The position numbers and the translations under genes are program-made. Below are positions 24,247-35,149 of a stretch of 64,000 bases of DNA, piece by piece. The notes beneath the pieces are model-generated. The model made no database searches. It saw only the letters and a program-made list of their open reading frames with translations, and was not told the origin of the DNA. Position 1 is the stretch's first letter. The number at the start of each line of letters is the position of its first letter. Source of the stretch: Topomyia yanbarensis (lineage: Eukaryota; Arthropoda; Insecta; Diptera; Culicidae); the NCBI RefSeq assembly GCF_030247195.1, contig NC_080671.1, forward strand, positions 102,659,845-102,723,844. Direction: 5' to 3'.

Positions 24247-24797
24247 TATCCAGCTTTTTACGTGCCATAATGGCGGTCTAAATTGTAATACTCGTAATAC
24301 AGTGGCGGATCCAGGAGGAGGGTCTTGGGGGTCCGAACCCACCCCCCCCCCCTCCCCCGAAAATTTTGAACTTCTTGAGAAATTTTGAAATGGTTTCATT
24401 CATTTAAATTCATTCTAAGTTCAAAATCATTCCAAACCAGATTCGATAACCAAAACCGATTTTAATTGAATGAGGATATTACATATTACGTATTGTGCAA
24501 TGAACATTTCAAGGTCGAAATTTTGGACCCCCTCCGAAATTTTTTTCTGGATCCGCTGCTGTCGTAATACGTTTAATTATCCTTTTTTGACAATAATCGT
24601 TTACGCCAGCTTGACAGCAACACCCAGTTGAAGATGTCGGACGTTCATTGAATAAACATCCAACGCATTGTACTAACGTAGGATGACTTAATCTCGTTGG
24701 GCGGTTGACGTAAATGATTATTGTCAAAAAAGGGCCATTAAACGTATTATGAAGTGAACAATTTAGACCGCCATTATGGCACGTAAAAAGCTGGATA
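24247..24797. mobile_element. Foldback element, host of a nested hAT MITE
   Basis: The outer arms TATCCAGCTTTTTACGTGCC (24247 onward) and GGCACGTAAAAAGCTGGATA (ending 24797) match over about 40 bp. A second inverted pair inside (GACAATAATCGTTTAC near 24590, GTAAATGATTATTGTC near 24710) makes the structure nearly fully self-complementary. Removing the nested insertion gives an element of about 280 bp. No coding sequence. Confidence 0.82.
24300..24561. mobile_element. hAT-type MITE, 262 bp, nested
   Basis: The segment starts CAGTGGCGGATCC and ends GGATCCGCTGCTG. The 8-bp duplication TCGTAATA is present at 24292-24299 and 24562-24569. Next to the ends are a C-rich run and its G-rich counterpart, giving strong hairpin potential. 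It interrupts the left arm side of the foldback element, so it is the younger insertion. Confidence 0.9.
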
Positions 24798-25065
24798 AGT
24801 AATAGTTGAAATACTAATATCTGATTTATAGTGAAAGGCAAGTGTGACATTCCACTAAGTAGCTCAAAAAAAAATCGAGTTTTGTAAGAAATGTAAGACA
24901 TTTGTTAAACAAATTTCAATGCGAGAGAGTGCAAAGTTGATACAACAATGGAAATGAAATGCATTTTTTTTTCAAATTTGGAACATAATTTTTATACATT
25001 CCTAGAGTGAAGTGCCCCTAATGACCAACTTTTAATCATGGTGAAACAAGATTTTCAGAAACAAA

Positions 25066-25302
25066 TCTCGACAAACATATGATTACGGCCTAAAAGCCAA
25101 CTGTCAAAATCCACTTTGAATGGAAATTCCGGACAAACCGTTACACGCCAATCACAGATGTTGATAATAAACGAAAGAGAAAAGTTTTCTCTTTCATAAA
25201 CTGTTGTGAACTGTGTTCGACTAGTAACGGTTTGTCTGGAATTTCCATTCAAAGTGGATTTTGACAGTTGGCTTTTAGGCCGTAATCATATGTTTGTCGA
25301 GA
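25066..25302. mobile_element. MITE with TCTCGACAAA ends, copy 2
   Basis: This is the best preserved copy of the family. The arms TCTCGACAAACATATGATTA and TAATCATATGTTTGTCGAGA are perfect, and complementarity continues for nearly 90 bp on each side. The central part differs from copy 1. Confidence 0.88.
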
Positions 25303-25670
25303 AATTAACTACTGAAGGTAAAATTCTGTGAAAATAAATATACACCAACAGCCGCAAGTAGGTTAAATGGAGCAACATTCGCACCCTTGCGGAAAATTCA
25401 TGAAACTTTGATTGCCAACGGGTGTGGCTCTCGCGTGTCTCTACAATCCCCCCGGTAAACAACACAGAACTCACGTGCTCAGTGTATGCTAGTGTGGGAA
25501 ACTATCGGTGAACCGCGCACAAGATAAAGAATGAGATGTGAAAAAAACACCACTCACTTTACTCATCATAAGAAAATGGTCTGTCCCAAGACGCGAGATA
25601 ACAGGTATGCTAATTCGTTTGCTGAAATACATACTTCTAATTTCTTTTGACGCACCGCTTTTAGAAAAAA

Positions 25671-25815
25671 TCTCGACAAACATATGATTGCGGCTTAAAA
25701 GTCAACTTTCAAAACTCTTTGAAAGGAAATTCCGGACAAACCGTTAGTGGCTAAAGAGAAAAGTTTTCTCTTTTTCATTAACTGCTATGAACCTTGTTTA
25801 GTATGTTTGTCGAGA
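25671..25815. mobile_element. MITE with TCTCGACAAA ends, copy 3 (deleted)
   Basis: A shorter 145-bp member: the left arm is complete, but the right arm keeps only the last 15 or so bases (GTATGTTTGTCGAGA). It lies only 370 bp from copy 2 in the same orientation. Confidence 0.8.
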
Positions 25816-26540
25816 AATATTCAATGAAGACTTTGTTTTATTAAAACTGATAGAGTTCTGTGCAGGTTTCGAGCTTTGTAATATTGCACAGCAAAGCGGA
25901 AAAAATTGAATGCAAAATGAAGCATGTGGGAATGTTGAACCTTGTCTTGAAGATTCACTTATTCCAGCCTAATTTGATATGCACTGTTTCACGTGAAGGA
26001 CTTTTGAGTTGTTGTATGGAGCTGTATTCCACTACTTATATAAACATTAAGTTCCCCAAAACAAGCTGCCTAACTGTGAGCTCTCGCAAACTCTATGATA
26101 AAAAAAATAAAACGTACAAAAAATCCTTACAAAAATATCGAAAATACCGGTCTATTATGCATATAACAATAGTAATCGATAACGGAAATCATTTGGACGG
26201 TTTCACCAGCTTTCGCTAACGATAAAACCAGTGCTTTCAACCCTACTAGCATCCCTGATTAGTGTTGTTTTGGTAGTTGTCTAGGTTAAAGACTTTATTG
26301 ATATTGGTCCATTTTTAATGTGTTTTTAGCCAAAGGGGTTTTTAACCTAAATAAACCGAATCCGAGAGCGGAAATGTGAACTTTTTAACCAAAGTTTGTT
26401 AAATTGAACAAATAAACTGTGCCTAATAACATGCATAGCAGATGTGCTTAATAACATACATAACAAAGTATTTCAACAAGTGAGTCTGCAGCGGAGCTAG
26501 TGTGATGCGGCTTGGTCGCATATCCTAGGCGAAGGATCCT
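25816..26540. other. Non-coding DNA with one unexplained open frame
   Basis: A 119-codon open frame at 25860-26219 has no recognisable domain and a lysine- and serine-rich end. I do not support it as a gene. The stretch 26490-26540 begins the GC-richer repeat that follows. Confidence 0.3.
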
Positions 26541-26713
26541 AAGCAGCGCAAAGCCGCTGAGGATCCGTTGGACGCGATGTTGATCAGCCCACCGCCGGAG
26601 TTATAAGCCGACTGAGCGGTAGCAAAGTCAGACAGTATGTACAAAAGCGATGTGACGCAGCCTCATTAGTCAGTGTTCGGTTGACTAATGTCACTATGCC
26701 ACATCGCTTTCTG
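26541..26713 (+). repeat. 173-bp direct repeat, left copy
   Basis: This GC-rich unit is nearly identical to 27169-27341 (seven differences in 173 bp by eye). It contains a strong hairpin: AAAGCGATGTGACGCAGCC pairs imperfectly with the downstream GTCACTATGCCACATCGCTT. Coding capacity is absent. Confidence 0.88.
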
Positions 26714-26748
26714 CTGTATTGTCCGTCAGTCGACTATAAACTAGTTAT

Positions 26749-27168
26749 CCCGAATAGAAATGTACAGTAACAAAACCATGATTTTCATTCTGTAATTCAG
26801 TAATTTTACAATAATTTACAGTAAGTTTTAGTGTTATGCAACAATACAAAACAATAAACTTTGACATTTTTACAGTAAATTTCAATGTAAAATAGACTTT
26901 TACAGTGAAAAAGGGGGGTGGTTATGTATCTTTACATTAAAAAAATCAATTTTTCTCCATACATTTTTTTTCTCGAAAACAGTAAAATTTAATGTGAATG
27001 CACTGTATCAGTTTTTTGCTGAACAGTGAAATTTATTGTTACATGAAATTTTATTGTAAATCTACTGTGAGAACTTGGCATCGAACAATGTTGAAACAGT
27101 AATAACTGTAATATTTGTTGTTTTATGATTGTTTGTAGGGTAAATGCTATTGTAAAATTCTGTCCGGG
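26749..27168. mobile_element. MITE between the direct repeats
   Basis: The ends CCCGAATAGAAATGTACAGT and TTGTAAAATTCTGTCCGGG form an imperfect inverted repeat. The interior is rich in TTTACAGTAAA-type words. A related element lies at 34545-35039. Its right end abuts the right 173-bp repeat exactly. No coding sequence. Confidence 0.65.
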
Positions 27169-27341
27169 AAGCAGCGCAAAGCCGCTGAGGATCCGTTGGA
27201 AGCAATGTTGATCAACCCACCGCCGGAGTCATAAGCCGACTGAGCGGTAGCAAAGTCGGACAGTATGTACAAAAGTGATGTGACGCAGCCTCGTTAGTCA
27301 GTGTTCGGTTGACTAATGTCACTATGCCACATCGCTTTCTG
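27169..27341 (+). repeat. 173-bp direct repeat, right copy
   Basis: Second copy of the unit at 26541-26713, same orientation. The differences are mostly G/A and C/T changes, as expected from decay of methylation-like or CpG sites or from recent divergence. Confidence 0.88.
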
Positions 27342-27639
27342 TCATTAGTGTCATTACTGGAATTGTATGAGAATTCCATCATTACTCGCCATACACGTTC
27401 ATTAAAAGTGACATTACTGCTCAGTAATGACATTACTAACGCCTCGTGTACCGGGCCTTAATAAACTGCAAATGTTCGGGATAAAAAGTTTTTCGGAGCA
27501 AAGCAAAAATGTACGACGAACGCCTAAATTTTCAAACACAGTCAAACTTCATGTATTACCTCACCTGGAAAATAAAAGACGTCATTTTTATGAGAAACAC
27601 CATGCCACACCTCACCAATTCACGTAAGGAACTCAGAGC

Positions 27640-28240
27640 GACCAGCAATGAGCGCAAGCGAATTTGATCTGTCTTCGTCGGTCGGTCGGTCGGTATGTTG
27701 CATAGTGGCAAGCGAGAAAAGTTGTTATCCGATTCGTGAACGTAAAGTGAAGTTGGTTTGCCGTGGTCATGAAGAACGAAAAAAGTGTGTAAATTAAGGG
27801 AGAATTCCACAACGTGTGAACATAACCCGCGAGTTGGCGTTTTCAATTGAAAGTGCGTATAATCGAGTCCCGTAGTTGCTTCCGGAGTGCGTACGACTTT
27901 TTGGGAGATTGCGTTTCGTCGTGCTTTCTTCCTTTTCCTGTATCTTCGTCGTTGCTACCACTGCCCGGAGGGGACGGAATATATTCCTGAGCTGTGAGGT
28001 CTTCTTCCCTTCTGTAATTGCTTTGTGTTCGCTGTGCGCGTGAGTGGTGGCGAATCAGGATTTCGCACCACCACCACTAACATAAATCAGTGAGTTATCA
28101 CGATTGTGGTACGCTGAATAACGTGAGTGGCAATTGTGAGATGTGTTATTTCTAGCCTGGTGAGTGCAGTGCAGTCAGATATTCGGATAGTTTTTGCGGG
28201 GAGATATTTTTTTTGCTGCTAGCCTTGAAAGAAGGTAAGA
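27640..28240 (+). other. Candidate untranslated first exon or promoter region
   Basis: The stretch is richer in GC than its surroundings, includes the simple repeat GTCGGTCGGTCGGTCGG near 27679, has no transposon similarity, and ends in a good splice donor, GAAAGAAGGTAAGAC (about 28227-28241). This resembles a long 5' untranslated exon of an insect gene on the plus strand. No downstream coding exon was recognised, so the call is inference. Confidence 0.35.
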
Positions 28241-29087
28241 CAAACGATATCTCTGTAATAGAACAACAAATATTTTAGTTAAAAATGTTTCCACTTTATC
28301 AGTAGAGAGCTCTTCTGTTAGATTTAATTTTTATACGTGTCAAACTCAATCCAGCATGGTATCATAAATGCTAAATAAATTTCAAATTGCAACAAATTTC
28401 TAGTTCAACTATAAATTTTAGTGTTGAACAAAGAAATGGACAATATCTCAATTGGGTAATTAAATGAAGAGTACATCTCTTTATTACATAAGTTGATTGA
28501 GTCAAGATCCTAAAAGTAGTACAATATATGTCGAATACTTCAGAACGATTTCAGTTGAGGTTTTATGATAATGATTGACTTGATTAACAATATAGGACTT
28601 GGTGCTGGTTTTACACACATGGATAGGCTTTGTTGACATTAGGGTTAGAATAATTGAATGGAAAATGTGGCCATATATGTTAAATTTTGAAAATATTTTT
28701 TATTGCGTACAAAAACGTTCGAAACTGTCTATATCATCAGACAAGACCGAAACAGCATGTGGATTAATGGCCAAATTATTGTTTACTTTATCACTCTGAA
28801 AGCAAGGTTTTTCTATTTTATTTTTTTCGTTTCGATTATAGAGCTCTTTATATTTAGGGTCATTTGCCTCTGTTTTTCGGTTTAGAAAGATTTCTAGCTC
28901 TACGTGTGAAGATGGTAATTGAAATACATTAGTCACCGCAAGGTAACTTTTTGTAAAAGTTTACGTACGTAAAATTATAGGTTTAAAATTCTAAAGCTGT
29001 GCAAGATGAATAGGATATTGCGTTTCGAAAATAGAGCCAACGACCGTAATCCAATTTACGAACGCATCAAAAATATAATAGTTGGGA
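28241..29087. other. AT-rich non-coding DNA
   Basis: No gene recognised. If the upstream exon call is right, this is intron sequence into which the gypsy relic was inserted. Confidence 0.3.
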
Positions 29088-30877
29088 TAGATTTGGGAAG
29101 CGAGCCATCTCGAGAGCCGAAGCATGGTCACTAAGACTACAACCGCACGAATGCTCAATTAAAATAGTTACCAACAAGGATAACATCGTGGATGTTTCTT
29201 TCCAGTTGATCCAGTGTTCTCAGGAAAATTGGAAAACGTTGAAGTTGAAGTTTGATACTTGGCTAAGCGCCTGCTGCGGTTTGAATGCTAGAAAAAGCAT
29301 CTGCATTACCTCGATTCCTTAATATTTAAAAACGAGCCCATCGTACCTCTACAAACATTACGCGAAAAATCTCTGCAGTGAGGTCATACGGGGGAGGTTG
29401 TTATCAAGAGGATTATGTGAGAATTTTTCTGGTGACTAGGGATGGCAAATTCCGTTAAAAGATGCGAAACTTGTACGTTGCTTTCCAGAAAAAGTCCCCC
29501 AACTCCGTTGTCATCTCGCGAACCCTTCACATAGATTTCTTAACAGCAACGGGTTTTGGTTCGGAGAAATTTCTGGTAGTCACGGATACGTACTCACGAT
29601 TTCTGTATGTAATCGAGATGCATAATTTAAACACTGCAAGTACGAATGCCGCTCTTTGTGATTTTTTTCAAACTCAGGGATTGCCCAAAGATTTTGCAAA
29701 GCGACAACAGTCCGCCATTCCATAGCACAAATATTTGTAATTTCTGAGAAGAGAAGGGCATGAAATCTCGTAAAGCTATTCCCTTATGTTCGCAATTGGC
29801 TGCCACTCATTCCAGTTGGTCTGGGTTCAATCCCGGCTGAGGTCGTTGAGATTTTTCTGAAGTGAAAAAATCTGTGGTCACGCCTTCCTTCGGAAGGGAA
29901 GTACAGCCGTTATTCGCTGTCCATGAGTTGATGGATTGATATCTAGTCCAGATAGTGGAGTCACCTCTCTCTGGCGTCGACCATGAAGAAGCAGAATTCA
30001 ACTTCTATACTTACTAACAATTATCCCCCCGTGATACTTGTGGAGTGCGTATATACGGCCTCTAGCAAAAGCAAGTATCGGACTAGCATTCCTTCTCTTT
30101 CCTTCCGCGATCTACATTCGGGTCTGGCCGGGGCCGGTATTGATCAATAAACACCAGGAGTTTCATATTGAAAGATGTTTCGCTACTCCCAAGCATAAAT
30201 ATCTACCGATTCCCTGTGCAATTTCAGCTAGTTCAGATCAATAATGGAGTAGCAGCCAGGGGTGGTTGCTCAAGCTCCCTTAAGTCGGAAATCGAACGGA
30301 ATGGCAGTGCGGCAAAATCAAGGATTTATTAAAGCGCTCGAAATGACGGGCTCGAAATGACTGAAATAATTGGTGGTCAGCCATTCAACGATTTGTGCAT
30401 AATCACAATACTCTTGTGCTTGCTCTTGTGCCTCGTGCAAGGTTGATGGTCACGCCGTTTGAGCTGATGGTAGGGTCGAGATTTCGGGGAACCTTTCCAA
30501 GCCTTTGAAAAGAGAATATCGCAAGGGAGTTGGATCGAATTGGTTTGAGTGAAAGAGATTCGGAAGCAAAACTTTCTAGCAAAAAGCATGTGGACGCTTT
30601 TAATGGAGCAAGGGAGTCCGCTGCAAAAATTAGCGATATTGTTCTACATAAACAACTTAAATAAAAAACTGACGCCTCATTCCCACCGAAACGTTCTACA
30701 GTTATTGCCAGGCAAGGTGTAAAAGTAGTAGTAATGAGTGGAAACGGAATACAGTATGCTCGTAACGTCCACGATGTAAAACTGGCACCATTTACAGAGG
30801 AAATGCATCCTACAAACAGTGAGCAACTCGATGCTATACCAGGCGATCCAACACTAAGCTTCATCGAAGACGGGTAA
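29088..30877 (+). pseudogene. Ty3/gypsy (Mag-like) pol relic
   Basis: Plus-strand blocks appear in pol order. The RNase H tail (AEAWSLRLQPHECSIKIV and NKDNIVDV) is near 29120-29200. The integrase core region (LHIDFLTATGF, TDTYSRFLYVIE, TQGLPKDF) is at 29462-29725. The integrase C-terminal part near 30290-30877 has NQGFIKALE, KLSSKKHVDAFNGARES, TVIARQGVKVVVMSGNG and QYARNVHDVKLAP. The protein would reverse-transcribe and integrate a gypsy genome. Stops, frameshifts, a missing middle and the SINE at 29800-29995 make it non-functional. At about 30880 it joins the gag-protease part in the opposite orientation. Confidence 0.85.
29800..29995 (+). mobile_element. tRNA-derived SINE fragment in gypsy pol
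   Basis: A B-box-like sequence GGTTCAATCCC is at 29824-29834, followed by GGTCGTTGAGATTTTTCTGA and the CCTTCCTTCGGAAGGGAAGT hairpin, the layout of a tRNA-derived mosquito-type SINE. No tRNA cloverleaf is complete and no target duplication was fixed. It falls in the gap between the integrase core and the C-terminal blocks, so it may have caused part of the break. Confidence 0.62.
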
Positions 30878-32511
30878 ACTTTAATTCCAGTTCCGTTTGC
30901 AGTGAGGTGATTAAATGAAGTAGCTCTTTTTGATCTATCATTGTAGCCGATATGATGGAATCGTCGGAACTGCTGTCAATCAGAAATTTAAAATTGCTCG
31001 TACGTTCATGGAGAAAAATGTGGCATTGTCGCTTCAGATGAACGATTAGTTTTTGAATGGATTTTCTTGCAGAATTCGCGGCATGTCTGTGTGTGTCTGC
31101 TGTACTTGCGATGTTACCAACAAATTTCACCATCTCTTGACGATTTAGATGCCGAACGAGTGCGTTGTGGATCACTCTTTGACGCTCGCATATGCCGTAT
31201 CTCGGTCGTGGGAGTCGCAGTTTGGTTCCCCATATCGTTGCACTTTATCCTCCATCGCCGCTAGTTTCTCGATTCTACCGTCGCTGACAGAAAAGATTGC
31301 TTTAACGTTAGGTGGTATCCTTTGAAGAAAAAGCATCTTCAATATGTCGTCTGTTACATTTAATCCTGTGGCTAACTCTTGCATCTTTGCTAGTAAGTGT
31401 CGGCTAGGGTTGTGGTACCGGTAATACCGGTACCGAAAATCCCGGGAATACCGACCCATTTTTGGTACCGTAATACCGGTACTGAACAAAAGCCAGTACC
31501 GGTATTTTCGGTACTATACAATTTTTTATGACAAATATGTTAACTCTGCAGGGGGATCTGTTTCAAAATATCGGTCTGCAAGTTAACGTTTAATTATATT
31601 AATTTGCCTTCTAAATAAATCGTTGAGATAACACCTTTATGTGGGAATGAGGTGGGGTCATCATCATAATAATTCTAGAAGTTAAAGTTTTATTAGCGAC
31701 ATTCTGATTGATTTCCATTATTCACTGGGTGGCGCGTAATAAGACTATGGTCTAAGTCATGTCTGTATTTGGTTTGCTCTTAAACCTTTATCTATAAAAG
31801 AACGAACAACGATTTAGTAGCTAACAGTTTTAGACTTGGTGAACTGCTTCGAATGGGGCGATTTGTAATAATTGGTGTTCGGAAAATTCTGCAAAACTCC
31901 ATAGTTTACAGAAAAGCAAGGAGCCTTGATATGCATTAGAGAATACTAGGCAAACGACGTAAAGGTCGGAACCAATTTTCAGAAAAGCAAGAGAGGAAGT
32001 GCGATTAACCTGCTCGGATTTACTGCCATTCTCGCTTTGATTTACTGCTGTTAATAGGGTTTCATACATTTACCATCTGTTCAAATCGACGAAAGTCGCA
32101 CCACTTAGCAGTTATTGATTTCAAAGTGGCCTAGATTTCGAAATAAAAGAAGGTGCCCTATATGAAAAATATTTTCTGTGGAATAAGTCTTGCCATTCCG
32201 AAGCAATTAAAAATAATAAATATGTTTTTTTGATCAGCACAAATCAATCATCTGAGAATAAGATCATCAGCTTGAGCTTTCAATTTCAGTTTGAACCTTT
32301 TTTTGATTTAAAAAAAAAAATATTCGAGTACCGGTACTTTACCGGTACTACCGGTACTAAGGGCTTCAGTACCGTAGTACCGGTTCTCGCCAAAAAGGGT
32401 CGGTACTGCGAACCCTAGTGTCGGCCGCATATCACCAAAGTCACAGAAACCTAGCAGCCGCTCGAGCCTTGAAATTTTGTAATCAGGCGAACTGCGGTTC
32501 CACCTGGGCAA
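30878..32511 (-). pseudogene. Ty3/gypsy gag-protease relic, inverted relative to pol
   Basis: The minus strand carries a gypsy gag segment (LERLLGFCDFGDM, LLAKMQELA, LFLQRIPPNVKAIFSVSDG, KLAAMEDKVQ), then a protease-like block whose active site reads LIDSSSD where LIDSGAD is usual. The protease runs to about 30880, where the sequence switches to the plus-strand pol relic. It is frame-broken and interrupted at the TSD of the hAT-like element 31405-32417. The changed active site alone would disable the protease. Confidence 0.8.
31405..32417 (+). mobile_element. hAT-like non-autonomous element, copy 2, 1,013 bp
   Basis: The element starts TAGGGTTGTGGTACCGGTAA and ends CGGTACTGCGAACCCTA, and is flanked by the 8-bp duplication GTGTCGGC (31397-31404 and 32418-32425). 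Both ends contain arrays of TACCGGTAC. On the minus strand a 79-codon frame (31830-32069) matches the frame in copy 1 closely (shared SENGSKSEQVNR and CKLWSFAEFS). The peptide is not a recognised transposase. It interrupts the gag relic. Confidence 0.88.
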
Positions 32512-33228
32512 ACCACATCATCGGTGCATTTTTTTTTCGAAAATTCAGAATCTTGACGGCGACATTTACCGCAACCGCATATTGACATTTTGATTTTTAC
32601 TAGTTCGATCGTAATTTTTGTCGGAGTCACTAATGTGAGAAGCGTCGAGGTGAAATAAAGCGAACGAACAGTATTCGAAGCGCCTATGTAAAACTCTTTG
32701 CAAATCTGTATTAAGGAAAACGTACAAATTTGTTTCAAAACAAGAAGTTGCGCGAGGTGCAAAATTGAAAAAAAAACTTTCTAGTCTGTGCATTATAACA
32801 GTAAACTGGAAATCTGTAAAGTTTTCAAACTCTGCAGAACATTCAAAATCTGTGAAATACCTTTGCACCTGGAATGTTTTACATGAACAGATACCGATGG
32901 GTGCGCGCAACTGTTTTTAGGTAGTGACACCATATTCATGATTCTTTTTTAATTTTAATTCCTAAGTAAGCCAAGATTCGTCTCTTGACATAATTTTGTA
33001 TCAGAAAGACAAGTTTATTATTTATCTTAGTGGAACAAATATTTTAAAAAATGTTTTGGGTTACTCGAAAATCAGGTCGAATCGTTCAACGAATTGACGC
33101 GGAATTGGGTCATTGAGTTATATATAGTTTTCCGTTTCATTCGATAAATTTTAGGTTTTATATACATAATATAACATTATTTTAAAAAAAATTCGATGTG
33201 ATACGTAAAAACGATTTTTTTGCTTTTT
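32512..33228. other. Non-coding DNA, possibly more decayed gag
   Basis: The minus strand near 32580-32512 may continue the gag relic upstream, but the match is too weak to claim. The rest is AT-rich with no gene. Confidence 0.3.
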
Positions 33229-33612
33229 AAAATAAATCTTATGTAAACTTGGCAACCATACATAGGAAAACTGCGGTTGTTTACATTTGGCCTATCAAGA
33301 CAACACCCAAAATGAAAAAAAAAAAAACTATGCATTGGATGGTGTTTATGTCAAATAAAAATCACCCTGCGGGAAAACCGGGAAAGCATGCATTAATTTT
33401 CTCTGACAGGGCATCATTTGTCGTGAAATTCGATATGTCAAATGCTTCGGATAGTGTCAAATCCAGACTGCTAACATATTTCTTTATTTTGAATTTTTAT
33501 ATTATTTTCACGTTTCCTGAGTTGGAAAAAAAACATTGTTGCAATCACAAAAATCAACCTTATCGATGTATGTAATAAAAAAAAGATTTTTTCCTCATTT
33601 AATGACCCAATT
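33229..33612. repeat. Interspersed repeat, copy B (uninterrupted)
   Basis: This is the intact counterpart of 3625-4448, showing TATGTCAAATAAAAATCACC at the position where copy A carries its MITE. No terminal repeats or coding domain; class unknown. Confidence 0.75.
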
Positions 33613-34416
33613 GCTCAATCACTGCTCTACGCACCAACCTAGAGGACCGAAACCCTCAATTAAGCTGATAATACTAACAAATACAAATTAAATACGCGAA
33701 GGTCCCATACAAAAGGGTAAACAGTTTTTGGCTCATCGAACAAACCAATTACGCTACCCAATCTTCAAACATTTCAATTGATTTCTACCTCCTTCGGTTT
33801 TGAACGCTCCACAAACATTACCACCCAAAAGTTAACTACTGTATCGATTTTGTTGGTTATTTTCGGCAAATTTAAAGCTAAGAGAAACAAAAGCAATGAA
33901 ACCGAAAGACGGAAAGACGTATTCTAGAATCAGTTAAAAACTTAGAACAGAAAATTAGGACTAGGCAGGCTCGTATGGACATGATCGAAAGGAAATGTCA
34001 AATATTCTTTGCTTTCTGCAAGGAGGAGTCGAACGTTGCACCCACGTCTACTGGTGGTTGATAGAACATAACGATAATGTTTTACCGTCGACACAGGTAT
34101 AATTATTAAAGAAATCTCGAATTTTCGTCAACAGGTAACCAAAACAATTGCATGTGTCAATGGTTGCAAAAGTGAACAAATTCGTCCGTGAAGCCAGTTT
34201 TAGCACTATTTCATCAAAGTACACTGTTACTTTGGCAGTGTACTTCGGTGTACCATATATATGTATTTGGTACTAATAACTGTTCGAATTCAAATAGTCA
34301 AAATTTAATGGCTATAATGCCGAGCATTAGCCGCACTAGCATTTTTGTGAGAAATGTCCAGGTTTTTTCAGCTTTATTTATATCGTTCTTTATAGAAAAT
34401 GTGCTTGAAGGATTTA
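33613..34416. other. AT-rich non-coding DNA
   Basis: No gene, RNA or mobile element was recognised. Short open frames only. Confidence 0.3.
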
Positions 34417-34503
34417 GGTCCGATTTCTTCACCCTCGCTTGATGCTTAAGCCAGGTACTGGTGAACCTGGTTTAAAAGTTAAGCGAGGGTGAAGAAATCG
34501 GCC
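34417..34503. repeat. 87-bp palindromic MITE
   Basis: GGTCCGATTTCTTCACCCTC at the left pairs with GAGGGTGAAGAAATCGGCC at the right. The inner CCAGGTACTGG / CCTGG parts extend the hairpin. It is almost fully self-complementary and has no coding capacity. Confidence 0.8.
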
Positions 34504-34544
34504 TTTAATGGTTCAACGTGCTCTATCTATTTGTATGCAATTAA

Positions 34545-35039
34545 CCCGGATAGAATTTAGCAGTTGCATCAACCTTGCAAACAACCATACAATAAATATT
34601 ATGGTTCTTGCTAGTTCAAGATAATTCTATGATGAGTTCTCACAGCAGATTCACAATAAAATTGAATGTAAAAATTAATTTACTGTCCAACGAAAAAACG
34701 ATACTGTAATTTCACATTAAATGTTACTGATTCCGAGAAAAAAATGGATGGAAAAATCGATTGCCTTGTACGCAGCGCACCTGGGTTCGAGTCCCGACCC
34801 CGCACATAAGGATAGAAATTTTTCACAAGAGATTTTTCTAACCCGAAGAGGCGAATGACCTTAAGGTTAAAACCTCTAGTCGAAATAAAAAAATGCATGG
34901 AAAAATCCAATTTTATGTTTAGATACATAACCACCCCCTTTTTACTGTAAAAGTCGATGTTGCATCTTTACATTTACTGTAAAACCGTTAAAGTTTATTG
35001 CAGTACATTCTGTAAACTATTGTAAAATTATTGTTACCG
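34545..35039. mobile_element. MITE related to 26749-27168, carrying a SINE
   Basis: It starts CCCGGATAGAATTTAGCAGT and keeps the TTTACTGTAAA-type interior, CATACATTT-type block and TAACCACCCCC block seen in 26749-27168, but in the opposite orientation over the interior. A SINE is inserted at 34759. The right end (about 35039) is approximate. Confidence 0.55.
34759..34892 (+). mobile_element. 5'-truncated tRNA-derived SINE with 15-bp duplication
   Basis: A B box GGTTCGAGTCC is at about 34792-34802, followed by a tRNA-unrelated body (CCCGAAGAGGCGAATGACC, AAGGTTAAAACC) and a short A-rich end. The flanks ATGGATGGAAAAATC (34744-34758) and ATGCATGGAAAAATC (34893-34907) are a 15-bp target duplication with one mismatch, as made by LINE machinery. 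The A box is missing, so it is 5' truncated. Confidence 0.82.
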
Positions 35040-35149
35040 AAAATTTCCTTTCCTTAACCTGATATGAAGCTTATGCTACATACAAAATACAGAAATACAG
35101 AAAATTATGGTTTCATTACTGTACATTTCTATTTGGGAGGACTTCATCG

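Noticed and set aside
24330..24358. C-rich block as a G-quadruplex regulatory site
   Set aside because: It is part of the terminal hairpin of a MITE and has a single long C run broken by T/A, so no separate function is supported.
24509..24901. 130-codon open frame on the minus strand
   Set aside because: It runs through the end of a hAT-type MITE and across both arms of a foldback element, so it cannot be one gene.
30403..30864. 153-codon frame on the minus strand
   Set aside because: It is antisense to the recognised integrase C-terminal blocks on the plus strand.
34780..34810. Possible tRNA gene
   Set aside because: Only the B-box half is present and no cloverleaf can be drawn; it is followed by a SINE body and flanked by a target duplication.
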